Source: Hymenopus coronatus
Lineage: Eukaryota; Arthropoda; Insecta; Mantodea; Hymenopodidae
Reading direction: 5' to 3'
Assembly (NCBI GenBank): GCA_030762935.1
Contig: CM060898.1
Coordinates: forward strand, 100,323,281 to 100,387,280
DNA length: 64,000 nt
Below the pieces are notes generated by a model. That model did not search any database and was not told the origin of the DNA. It worked only from the letters and a program-made list of their open reading frames with translations. A program made the position numbers and the translations under genes. Shown one piece after another: positions 1 through 12,700 of this stretch (position 1 is the stretch's first letter; the number at the start of each line of letters is the position of its first letter).

Positions 1-905
1 ATTAGCTACTAATAGCATTAAGAACCTGTCTGATGAAAATAACAGGTATACATGTGAACTGGCTGGAGAGAAAATATATGGCTACAGTTGAATTGAGAAT
101 GTTACACAAGATAGAAAAAGAGTGGAAAATGCATAGATCAGGCTCACAGAACAGCCTACAAAATTATATTGGGATTACCAAGAACAGCCCCAATCCCAAA
201 TGGAGTAGCCTTAGTAGAATGGGTAGGCAGAAAAGGATAATAGAAGAATGAACATATTATGGTATAGTGAAATACAGGCATAGGATCCAAGCAGTGGAAG
301 ATAAAATGTGCATTTATTTTAAATTGCAAAAATAAAACTTTAATTTAAGATTTGCATCTTCATTCCATGCAACTAGAAGTTGTGACACAATGTTTAGAAT
401 TTGAACAAAAAGGCGTTAGCAGTTACAGTAGTTATAAGGTACTAAAGTAATGTATCAAATAAGAAAATTATCCCAAATTAACTTGAGAGCCAAATGTGAA
501 ATATTAGGCACTCATCACTTTAGAAGCAGAGTAGGTGCACTAGCAGAACACATGGATCCTAATTTAAGAGATACAGTAGGAGATAATTTAAAACTTTGCT
601 ATTGTAAGACTTAATTGAACCCTATTATGGCAAAAGAAACTAATGATGTAATAAAATAAATGCTCTAGATCATTTTTTGGAGCATTCAAGGCTATTTACT
701 AAATCAAGTTAAATAATATAATGATGGCATTTAACCACCTAAATGCATTTAAAACTAGTTGTATTAATTCTAATTTTCTTCTTCGTTATAAAGAACTTTG
801 TGCCATTCTTCAAAAGCTAATCCATGGTGGGCATCGAAATAAACTATATGTAATAGCAACACTCTTGGCAATGAAAGCAAAAGGTAATACCATGTTTTCT
901 GCGAA
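1..905. other. Intron, nothing recognised
   Basis: AT-rich intron sequence of MED23. A 72-codon open stretch at 33-251 has no recognisable motif. It may belong to the hAT remnant that follows, but I cannot show that. Confidence 0.4.
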
Positions 906-1070
906 AAGTCCCTCAAGTTCCTTTAGCTAGCAAATCAAATGTTGACAGCGAGAGATTTCTCTCTATGTATAACTTAGTTGTAACAGACAGAAGGACAATT
1001 GTCAAAAACGAAAAACTTGCATGTTGCAGTTTGGTGATGTTTGAAATGTGCTATTTGATTCTATTCATGA
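906..1070 (+). pseudogene. hAT transposase C-terminal remnant
   Basis: In one frame the DNA reads VPLASKSNVDSERFLSMYNL and then TDRRTIVKNEKLA. This is the shape of the hAT family C-terminal dimerisation region (an S/A-x-x-ER-x-FS core followed by DRR and a basic, N/E-rich helix). There are frame breaks on both sides and no terminal repeats were seen. Inference from motif shape only. Confidence 0.5.
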
Positions 1071-1691
1071 TATTGATTTGAAATAAAATGTGTTGAAATT
1101 GAAAATAAAGGGCTGTTACTTCAATTACCTATCAATTGTTTGTTGTGTCATTAGTTGTTAATTCTGCTCACATCAGCATGAAATTAATGTGAATTTATGT
1201 AGAATATGTAACACAAACACCACTAATTCAGTTATTGATGCAAATTTTTAAAATAATTTTCAACACAAAATCTTACCTCTGATTATGAGCATAAAAAGTA
1301 GTGGCATATACTCGCCATAATAACTGTAATTGGCTTTAATTTGGAATAGAGTCAGTCAAACATTTCTTATATTATGACTATTTTCCTTAATACTCTCATC
1401 ACTTCCTTACTTTAACTGAATAGGAAAAAACCAAAAAAGGTAACGTTCCCAACAGAGGTGAGGAGGCGGCAGGCGTAGCACTACATACAATACTAGAAGA
1501 AAATGTTATGCAAACAATATTAAAAAGCAAATGCATATGTTTAAATGTACACACAGGTTCTTTGGCTTCTAATGGATGAAAGCAAGCAGTACCTTCACCT
1601 ATCCAGAAAGTATCCCAAGCATTCATGCAGCATCTTTTATAACACTCTGTAGCTTTTGTTCTGAACCAAGGTTACTGAATTATAAAATTAC
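1071..1691. other. Intron, nothing recognised
   Basis: Unassigned MED23 intron. The minus-strand open stretch at 1399-1626 shows no family resemblance. Confidence 0.4.
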
Positions 1692-1791
1692 CATGGAATT
1701 TGTATAAACATCCCAGATGTTCCAGAAGTGTCTCCAAGGACTTTGTTACAGGTGGCAACTCCAAATATCTATGGATAACTATATCAAAAAC
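1692..1791 (-). CDS. MED23: MED23 window exon 14
   Basis: Acceptor CTTTCCAG, then VFDIVIHRYLELPPVTKSLE, LLEHLGCLYKFH plus G before donor GTAATT (phase 1). The next exon (a block like DRPVTYLYNT in vertebrates) is not present in bases 1-1691, so the gene continues to the left of the window. Confidence 0.95.
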
Positions 1792-3720
1792 CTGGAAAGA
1801 AAAGAATACATTTTGTTTCAAAAAACTTATAAAATGCTTGTTACACAGAAATCTCTGTTTTATAATGTAGCAGGAAGTTAAATATATCCGATTATAAAAC
1901 CTGATATTATGAACTTTTAATTTTTTTATTTGCCTCCTTTACAATAGAAATAAGAGCTATTATAAAAGGAAAAAAATCTGACCTGTTCCATTCACATAAT
2001 TTTCTCTAGCTTTTCCATATACAAACTACTCTTGCAAGAGATTATTCTTTTATTTACATCATTCTAATCAAGATAAACATTAGCAGAATGTCATTACTTG
2101 CTTCCTTGTACGTAAAAGAGAAATAAGGGAATACACTAGACCAAAGCGCTATTCAAATCTTTTAAAACCTGGTCGCTATGTGAAAGAAATGAGGTTCAGT
2201 TTACTTTGAATGGTCCCATTTGAGAAACGTTAGTTTAAAATTGAAACCAATGGTAAGAAATATCTTCAAAACGGACAACTCTACAGAAAACTGTATATGA
2301 CATAAATTGTGTATTTTAATGAGATCTACATTTTTTGTGCAGTAAATTTTTGTCTATCTCTTATGGTTTAACCATTATGCAAAATTCTGCAAAACTCATC
2401 GAGAATAGAGGTCTTCAGGGGCTATTCCCAGGAAATTCAAAATATACATTTTATTTGTGATGTACATATGTTTAATACACAACATTTTAATCAAAATTGT
2501 TAGAACCATTTTCGAGAAAAATAGGATTTTCAAACATTTTTTCATGTAAAGGAGAGTTTGTGGTGGGGGGATTTTCTTGAAAATCTTCATGTCGCATACT
2601 TGAAAGATACTAAATATAAATGCTAAGTTTGGTACTTAACAGTCTTTTAATTTTTCAGTCCCTCCCCCCCCCCACACACACACACACACACACACATGCT
2701 GAACTTCTTTTTTGTTTACTACTGCCAAAAAGTAGCTGAGGACAGCCTTAATTTGCTAAATTTTCAGGATAGTTCCATAAAATTCACAATAGAAAATGAA
2801 TCATATGGCATACTTCCCTTCTTGGACCTAAAAATAATAAGGTACCATAACAAACTAGAATTTGCAATCTATAGGAAAGAAATACAAACAGAAAACTACA
2901 TAATAAATAGCAGCCATTATCCAATTCCACACCAACATGCCTTGCATTCAGACTGGTAAACTTACCATTAAGCCGAAGGAATACAAATTAGAACTTAATC
3001 AGATCATAGAAATTGTACAAAAGAATGGCTACACAGAACATTTGATAAAGAAGGAGATTAATAAATTTATGAAACAGATGAAAGTAAAAGAAATTAGCAC
3101 GCTAAAAAGAATAAAAGCAGAAAGAAGCTTCAAAAAATTCACTTACCACCCTTTGGCACACCAAAAATTTCAAAAGATTTTCAGAAAATGGAACATCAAC
3201 TTAGCCCCAGTTAATAAGCACAGTTTAAAAAAAATATACAAATAAGAAAGATAAAATCTTCCCATTGAAACGATCAGGGATATATGAAATCAGCTGCAAG
3301 GAATGTGAAAAGAAACATCAGACAATGTTTTAAAGAAGACATGAGGTATTTAAACCATAAACAGACAGATAAGTCAGCTGTAGCACATCATTTTTGGGCT
3401 CAAAACCATAACTTTTACATTGAACCCAAGTTATTAAAATCAGTGCAGAATACAATTGGATTAATAGTTTGGGAAAATCTATTAATTCTAAACAATAAAA
3501 CAAAAAAAAGTCAAATTTTGACACATCACAAACAATGGTCTCATCCCAAAATTCATCTACCTGGTCACTCACTACCAGTTCATCAGTAAATCTCCAATGA
3601 AGATGACTTACACGAGAAATAGAAAAGGGAAGTCAGAATAATAAATACATAAGATGTGTATTCCAATACTCTTTATTAATTCCAATAGGGTATGTGCGTG
3701 TGTGCGTGTGCATGTGCGCA

Positions 3721-3751
<31 letters not shown>

Positions 3752-6700
3752 TAAACACTTATTATATACTTTACAGTATATTTTTATACTCATTGGTGGC
3801 AACAGCCACCGAAAAGTATGTCTGAAGTAAGTTATTTATTTTATAGTGAAGTTTGAATGTAATACTGTTTTTTACTCTTAATTTACAATATCAAATTTGA
3901 TTTTTCTCTCTCTCTCATATGCGCTCATTTACACACATGCTTGCTCACAAACAAATCTTTTTATGGACTTAGGCAGTCTCAAAGTGTGTATTTCCAATGA
4001 ATGCTGCTATCAAATTTGCGGCTAGAATGCAATATTTCCTCTACTTACTATAGATAGGTTGTAGAAAAAGCCTGAAATACATATTATAAGAAACTAGGCT
4101 AGATCCTATAAAGCTACCAATGATAATACTTCCTTAAATTGACAAGGAATAAATGTGGATACAATTGAAAGCTTCATAGAAACATTTCTCAAGATCATGC
4201 AGTGATACAGAAACTGTGTAATAATAATGTTGATTTAACAACTTACAGGCAGAAATCTGAGACACACATTTCCAAAGTAAACTGGTAAAGAATGGTATGG
4301 AGAAGAAGGTCCACCTGTCTGTTCCAAAATACCTTCTGGAGCAAATTTCTCTGGATACTTGCGGTGAAATGCCAAATGCTTTTCATGCCTGAAATTTAAA
4401 TCAATAAGATGTCAATAACACAAGCTTGAAGATTAAGGTTTATAAAACATTCTTTAAAATGTTCACTGGTGTGCAAAGCCTAAGGATGAGATGGATAATG
4501 CATCCAGGAACTTGAACAGTATTGTTTTGGTGGTCCGAATGTTATGGTGTGGTGAGGCATAATGTTGCATCAGTGTACTGACCTCCAAATCTTTGAACTG
4601 GTACGCTTACTGGTCAGCATTATTGTAATGTTGTACTCCTTCCTCATGTGCATTTTTTAAGGGGTGCAGTGGCTCCTGACTTCATTTTTATGGATGATAG
4701 TGCCCTACCATTGAAGTATGCAGATGGAGAATCTCTTGGAACAAGAGGATATTCTGTGAATGGGCTGGCCTACCCATTCCCTGAATCTAAATCACACTGA
4801 ATACCTATGGAATGCTTTAGAGAGATGCATTGTAGCATGTCCACATGCACCAGCAACCATCCAACGGTTATCAACAATGCTGATGAATGAATGGAACACC
4901 CTACCACAAAAACTTACCATTCTTATGGCCAGAACAGCAGCACAAAACAGAGCATGCATTGCTATCCTTGATGATCATACACACTCATTTTTAAATACTA
5001 TGTCTCTAGTTTTGTAAATCTAGAGGACCATCATATGATATAGTGATTTTAGTGTAGCTTATTTTCTGTGAATAAAAGTATATTTGGTTATGCATATTTC
5101 TTTTAGTTGGCTACTTAGCATTCTATTTCACTTCTCTCTAGGTATGATTCAAGTTTCATCAAGTTTTGTTGCTTGGCATGGCACAGCATGCAATTGAGCA
5201 TCCTTAGGTTTTACACACCATGGTTTTTGGAATGCTGTATTGCAAGATCATCCCTATGTTTTCTACCAATATGAGATATATATATATATATATATATTTT
5301 TTATGGTATGTCACAGGTGAAGCATGCGTTGAACCTTCATTAATTCTTTCAAAAAAAGAAAGAAAGATAAAAAATAAGCCTTAATTAATGTTTAATTCTT
5401 TTCTTTTCCTTTGAAATACCAAATTTCTCATGCTTAATATGTTCTGTTGCTCATTATCATTGCCATTAATGAACAAAATGTTCTCGTTTAGTTTCGAAAT
5501 TCAGCCATAAATTTTTACAAACATCTACACCAGTTGATGAAATGCCCTCATCCACCTCTAAATACTTTGTTTAAGCCCTGTTGCTCATTATCATTGCCAT
5601 TAATGAACAAAATGTTCTCGCTTAGTTTCGAAATTCAGCCATAAATTTTTACAAACATCTGCACCAGTTGATGAAATGCCCTCATCCACCTCTAAATTCT
5701 TTGTTTAAGCCCTGCCACACGATGCCATGACAATCCTCTTTTGACAATTTTTTTCTGGTTTCCCTTTGACCTCATAACTGACAAATATTGGGGATGTATC
5801 CTAAACTTAGACCTGGAGTGTTTTGTTCCAAAATTTCCTTTCCCAATTATAATTTCATTTTACATATCATCATTGTCTGTGTTGCCGTATGAAATAAGAA
5901 TGGGGGGTTAAACATTACTAAAACAGAATGACATGCTGATTTATGAAAAATGATGGCGACGATGACGATGATGATGATGATGATGAAAACTGAGTGACCT
6001 CTCAAGAGGCCTTGCACATAGAATCCAAGAGCCATTTATGCCTCATAAACTGGATTTTAATCAAGTCTGATGGTCCCAATAAATCAGACCACGTCCCTGA
6101 TATCTGCCTCTCTTATATCCTCAGGTTCCAAAAGGAACCCAGGATACATATCTGCAAAAAGTGAATGCCTCACATTCACATAGAATGTGCTGGAAGATTT
6201 CAAAATCCATCCTGCATTTCCTCAATTAGCCCCATTATGCATAAGTGTATTTTCAGAGTGTTGTGCCCAGTGAGATAACCAACAACCAATCTGTTTCTAG
6301 TCAGGTTCAAAAGAGCCCAGGAGTTAGTTTGCCACCTGGCCCAGGAGTAAAATCATGGGCCTGTCTGGTGGTATTTTGCTTCTTCTAAATCTCAGGATGA
6401 GCCCTAGCTGAATCTCATACTTAATACTTCTGGGAACACACTGCAAAAAGGCTCGGGTCCTACCTGTTCCCCTCTTAGCCAGCCTGTCCATCATCTCATT
6501 ACCTGATGCCTGCATTACCCAGAACCCAGACAAGGGTAACCTGTCTGCAGGCACAAAGTGTGTTCAACATCCTTTGGTACTCTCACACCAATCTGGATGT
6601 TTTTTTAACTGCTGTAAGAGCTTTCAAAACTGCCTGACTATCTGAGCCTGCTAGTCTGCCTGGCATGTTTAAAATATGCTTGATACAGACTAAGATGGCC

Positions 6701-9700
6701 TATATCTCAGCCTGGAACATGGTAAATAAACGTAAATGTCGCGTTATTTATGGACGCTCTTTAACTGCTGTGGTTCTCAGCGTCCCATTCTAAATTGGGC
6801 GTTAAAGACCGCTTAATTTTGCTCAGAGGCCTCTCAATCAGGCTTGAGGTTCTTTTACGTGCCGTAAATCTACGACACGGGACCAACGGCTTTACTTCCC
6901 TTCCGAAGGAAGCCATACCAAGGATTTTTACGCCCGAAAAAATCCATCGTCCTCCGCCGGGTTTGAACCCGCGACCTTGGGTATATGAAGTCAGCATGGT
7001 AACCATTACACCACGGAGGGCGACTGGAACATGGTAGCAAACCTTCTACAGGGAATGGCAAGATTGATCCCAAGGCGATAGACCATCCTACCCACAAAGA
7101 GCGAACCATCTGTGTACCACATCTGACTACCAGTCTTCATAGGAAACCTGGTCTCTGGGTCCCATTCCTTCTTGCTCAGAAACACTACCAGATATACTGC
7201 GTTTAGATTATATCTGACCCTCAACAAATTTCCTGCCATTAGGGAGATAGGACACCTCTCCTGAAGTCTACTCACAATGTTGCTTTATGAAACTTAACTA
7301 AATTGAAAACCTCTTAAACCCAGCTAATCAATCAATCAATCATCCCCCAAGATTAATGAATAATATTGCTTAGAAATTGTTCTGAGTTGATATTAGCTTA
7401 CTTACACTAAAATATCATTAATAGGTACTTTTCCTGCACATGCCAGATTTTTTATTATCTGGGATGGGATTTATAAAATAGAATGTACAGATTGCAACAA
7501 ACTCTACATAGTAAAAACTAATAGAAATGTAGAAATAAGACTGAAAGAACATCTAAAATAGGGTTGCCATATGCCACAGATTTCCAATAATTTGTAATTT
7601 TATTCCAAATAAAAACAATGTTCAGGATGGAGACAAAAATCCATGATTTGAGCATGTAATATGTTTTGAATAATAATGTTTAACTACCATTTGTATCACA
7701 CATTAAGTTTGTTATTGGCCGTAAAAGCACATTTTCTATGCTCTCTGACAATGTAAGTGATGCAACAATTGACTAAGCTATCATTAACTTCAGTTGTTTC
7801 TGGTTCCTTGTGTGGCGCTTGGAATTGGAAGCATCTCTTCTTTACATTGGCTCGTTAACATCCTATGTGATTCTGAACCTGATGTAGTACCTTATCTTAA
7901 TGGATTTTTTGAAAATGTTGACAAAGCAAAAAGTGAACTTTAGGAGAAAACACAACTTCTGAGTGTTAAACAAAGGAGAAATGAACATGAAGCCTTCTGT
8001 AAAGTATGCAGGCAAGACTTATACTTAAAAACTGTTCTCATATTCAAAGAAATGTATAAAAACATTCATAAGCTTACCTAGGGTTACTGTAGGAATAATG
8101 TTGCAGGCTTCCTAACCTAAATATATAAGTGCAGCCCAAGAATGATGTTTTCTTCCTGGTATAACCTAACAATAAGATTGCATGAAATCAGACTAAACTA
8201 CTATGATTATGAAGCTAAAGAAGCTAAACGCCAACTTATTCAGAATTATATTTTTACAGTTGCTATGTTTCAATCAGCAAAGGAGGGAAACAAGATGTGA
8301 TGACTATAATAAGAGTATAAAGTATACGAAAGCTGCGATCTCTACTTCATCTTCCAAACAGCTGGGCAGTTTTTACAAATGACTACACCAAAGCAAATAT
8401 GGTTGCAGCAGCAGAAGCCACGTTTACTTTTCATACTGTGAAGCACTATTATTCTACAACTCTTCTTCACCACATCAAAAGTTATATCCGAGGTATATTT
8501 AATGCCTATTTGTTGGCAATAGATTAAAATTATTTTTCTCAAATACATGAAGATGTTTAAATATCTTTTATTGGACAGAAGCACAATGAAGTTTTTGACA
8601 TTTATATGCACAAGTTGAGACCTTTTTATTATTCCAGCTTTACTTTATATACCAGATCTAGGCTGATGATGGAGACAATAGTCTCCAAAACATGTTCCAG
8701 GAAGTTCTGGTGTATAAAATGAAGTTAGGGTAATAAAATAATCCCAGTTTGTGTATATAAATGTGAAGATATGTTACTCTTATATTACATATAATACTCA
8801 CCAATTTGACTGTTTCCAATGTTCTGGAGAATTTTCTTTAACAAATTCCTGTACTCTGTTTCTGAACTCTGCAGCTTTTAAAAGTAGTAGTTGGATGATG
8901 AAAAAACACACTTGAGCTTCACTTCCTTCTTGAGTCCTGAGAGCCTACAAGATCACAACACTTTTATAATTTAAGCATATACAAAGCTTCAAATTTATTA
9001 TGATCAAACTTTCATATACACATTATGAAAATCATCATAATGTTTAATGACTAAAAAGTGAATAAGAAATTGAAACAAATATGAAATAATCTGATTTTAA
9101 ATTAAATAAATATTAGTTGTACTACTGTATAGTGATTATAGACAGTGAAACTTTTTAACAATGGAAATATCATTCTGGTTTTGAGTGATTCTTAATAAAA
9201 ATCAAATCACTGCTAATTGTTGGACACTTAACAACTGCAATACAATGAATCTGTGGAAAGTTATTTTGTGAATCACTTGCAACTCAATTGAACCGAGAAT
9301 GTTAACTTTCTAATAAGTTGAGTTGTAAATGCTTGCTATGAATAGGGACCTGCAAAAGGTACAGACTATTTTTTGGGTAAAAAGTAATGCTTTTATCCAA
9401 AAGTGAGGTTATTTTTAACAAAAAGTGATGTTATTTTCAATGGTTTATTTGGGTATCTATTAACATATGGCATAACTTTTGGTGCACCCATTACACTTAG
9501 CTTTCAAATGCAAAAGCTGACGTTATGTACAGATTAGTTTCATTCAATTTGTCTATATATCTGTCAGAATACTGATACAAGACAAAAAATGTTCAGAATC
9601 CATATTTTGCTCAAAGTAAACATATTAGTTACATTGAATTTAGTAAGTGGATTTTTGTAACAGTACATCACATACTATTCTTTAAATGGAAGACATGTTT

Positions 9701-12700
9701 CTGAAGCTATGTGCTTCTATTGACATTTCCCACTCAACAATAGTGCACTGGTACAAAGATTGACTCACTAAGTCAATAATTAAACACAAGTCCACCATAT
9801 ATTGTAATTTTAATTAAGTATTAGTTACATATTAGTTCTTAGCAGAGTCTGCTGTCAAAATACAGCTTTCAACAGCCCTTATGTCAAATTCACAACTTGA
9901 GCTATGTTTCACTATACAGTTCCTCAGTTCAGTATAATCTAAAACTAACTTATGCTGACCCAGTTCCTTGAAAAAAGAAAGTTTGCTGAAGAGTGTGAGG
10001 AGGGACAGATTTATTTATTTTAGCAAGATAGTTTTGGGAGGTAAAGGTTTCTAAAAATGTCTCTTGTTGGATCATGTGACATCAGTAGATTGTTTGACTA
10101 ACATGTTTGAAGCAACCTGCTAAAAGGAGTCTTTAACTGCAGCTGTTTTTTTTTCTGCTAAGAGATTCAAGCGCATCCGTTGTGCCACTGAAAATGAAAA
10201 TGAAATGGCCTGTTATTTATGGACGCTCTTTAACTGCTTTGGTTCTCAGCGTCCCATTCTATATTGGGCGTGAAAGATTGCTTAATTTTGCTCAGGGGCC
10301 TCTCTTATCAGGCTTGAGGTTCTTTTACGTGCCGTAAATCTACGACACGGGACCCACAGCTTTACTTCCCTTCGTGCCACTGAAAATGACACCCTACTCT
10401 TTGGTTTTGAATTGTATCGGCAATTTTCTAAATTCTTTATAAATAAGATGAGCAATGGGATATTCCAACCCTTCTAGATTGGTTACTAGTTCAACAAAGC
10501 TTTGAAAGAGTTCCCTGACAAAAATGGTTGGGAAACAAGCAGCAAATACCTTTTCAGTATTCAGAGATACAAAGTAATTCATGTCACAATATCTACAAAT
10601 AGGTATAAACAAATAGTGCAGTATGATATACAAACCACACAGTTTGAAAAGGAATGAGTTAAAGTTCAGTTTATTATAACAGTAGTGGTGTGTTATTTTA
10701 TTATTAAGTGAACTGGAATGTTAAGTCATGTTTCAAACTCGAGCTGAAATCTTGTTAATATAAAAATTAAATGATTATATTTCTCTTTGTGATAGAAGTG
10801 TGTGAACGTGTCCATTGAAGCTGGGACAACTGATTTTTTGTTAACTAACGTGAAATGATTAATTCTCAGTAACTGATAGAAATACTGTTTTCAAATTAGC
10901 CAATGTAGAAAAACTTATGCACGAGGCAATAAGCAGTGTAACAAGATGACTGGGTTTCACGAGTCAGGCATGCAAGACAGCTTCAGGAGGAAGATTTCAA
11001 CAAATAAATTACCAGGGATGGTATTATCATTAAGGGATGAAAGTGACAACTTCAAATTAAGTGTTTTCGAAGAAGATGAAGACATCCCTGAACTACTTGC
11101 AGTTCTATTAATTGAATGAATATTATGGGTTAACACCATCAAGGTAAGATTTTAATGTTTTAAGAATGTTTAACGTGTTGTTTAACTAGAGAAACCTGGA
11201 TGGCATTATGACTAGCCTGTAAAATATGTCCACTGCCAATGACTGACCTAATAGTTGGTTAAACTATGAAGCCCAAAACTTACAGTACTTACATCACCAT
11301 GGGGGTATGTCATCTCAAAATAGTTTGAAATCTCCTTGTGGTTTACTGGGAGAAAAAACACGAGTCAGTTGGAGAATTTAATGCCATGTCGGCATGTTGC
11401 CATGGTAGCTCAGTAGAGCAACTGGACAGAGATAAGGAAATACATGGCTCAAATCCCAGCTATAGCACTGACTCTACCTTTCAAACTCCTGTACTACACA
11501 TGGCTAGTATGAAAGAAACAACTCACAATTATACAAAACTGTTTTCAAATAGAAGATTTCACAGACTATTTCAGAAAATGCAACATATAAATTTTATTCA
11601 TCATATAAATATCTTTTATATATAGTATTGAAATCAATACCTTAGAGCCATTTTTGAGAAAATTGAACATTTTAAAAAATCTTCCATGTAAAGTTTAATC
11701 GTATCACATCTTTGGAAGGTACTGAACTTAAAATACCATAACTACTATAACCAGAAGCACTATTAACAGTGAAGTACTCTTCATGTTGGAGTTACATTGA
11801 GTCACACTTATTTACACTTAAAAATCTCCACTTAATATGTTAAAAAACACTGAAACTAAAATAAGAACTAAAGCTTTCCTGACGAGGAAGATGCACTTCT
11901 TCGAAACGTTGGTGTCAAGCCAAGTTTTTACCTGGCTAGAAGCCCGAGAAGATTTTGAATTAACACTGAAACGTTTTCCAGGACATTTGCCCCTCTCCAA
12001 CTTAAAATACCATGTTTATTTATCATACACTCATGCATACATACACCATAACAAACAGTGACACACATTCACACACATGCTTTGATTCAGGAAGTCTCAA
12101 AACGTGTATTGTGGTAAAATCTTTGATTTGAATTCTTGGGTGAAATACAATACTTTACCTATTTACTATGTGTAGCATAAAAAGTAGTATGTAAAATACT
12201 TACCAAACAAAGAACAAGCCTGTCAATAGTCACAATATTGTACTTCCAGATCATATCATTGATGGCATCAACACATTTATTTACATGCTGTCCCCCTCCT
12301 GAGTTGGCAAACTCAAACACTAAATAGTCACAGAACTTTCTCAAATGTGCAGACAGTGCTCTAGCTCCAATACGTTCCAGAATCCTAAAAATAATGTAAA
12401 CATTTCTTATTTTCCAATGTATTTTATTAATTTCTCTAAAATGTCACCGAAATACTTCATTTTGTGCTATGTATAAATTACATAAGAAACTATATGACAT
12501 ATTTCTACTTTGCCAAGCATAGCCCATTAAAAATGCCTGAGTAATGTTTTCAATATGGTGATGTTCAAAGGGGAGAGCAAAGTTATAGCAATGTCCAGAA
12601 TTTCAAGATAAGTTTAGAGAGCAAACATAAAATATTATGCTATTTATTAGTTTGGTTTTTCTACTTTCTCTAATCCATTCATTAGTACATATCAAAAATT

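Noticed and set aside
5444..5711. CRISPR-like or satellite array
   Set aside because: Only two long direct units with no spacers; a simple tandem duplication.
6945..7023. tRNA gene in SINE S1 head
   Set aside because: Same reasoning: it is the 5' part of a multi-copy SINE, not an independent gene.
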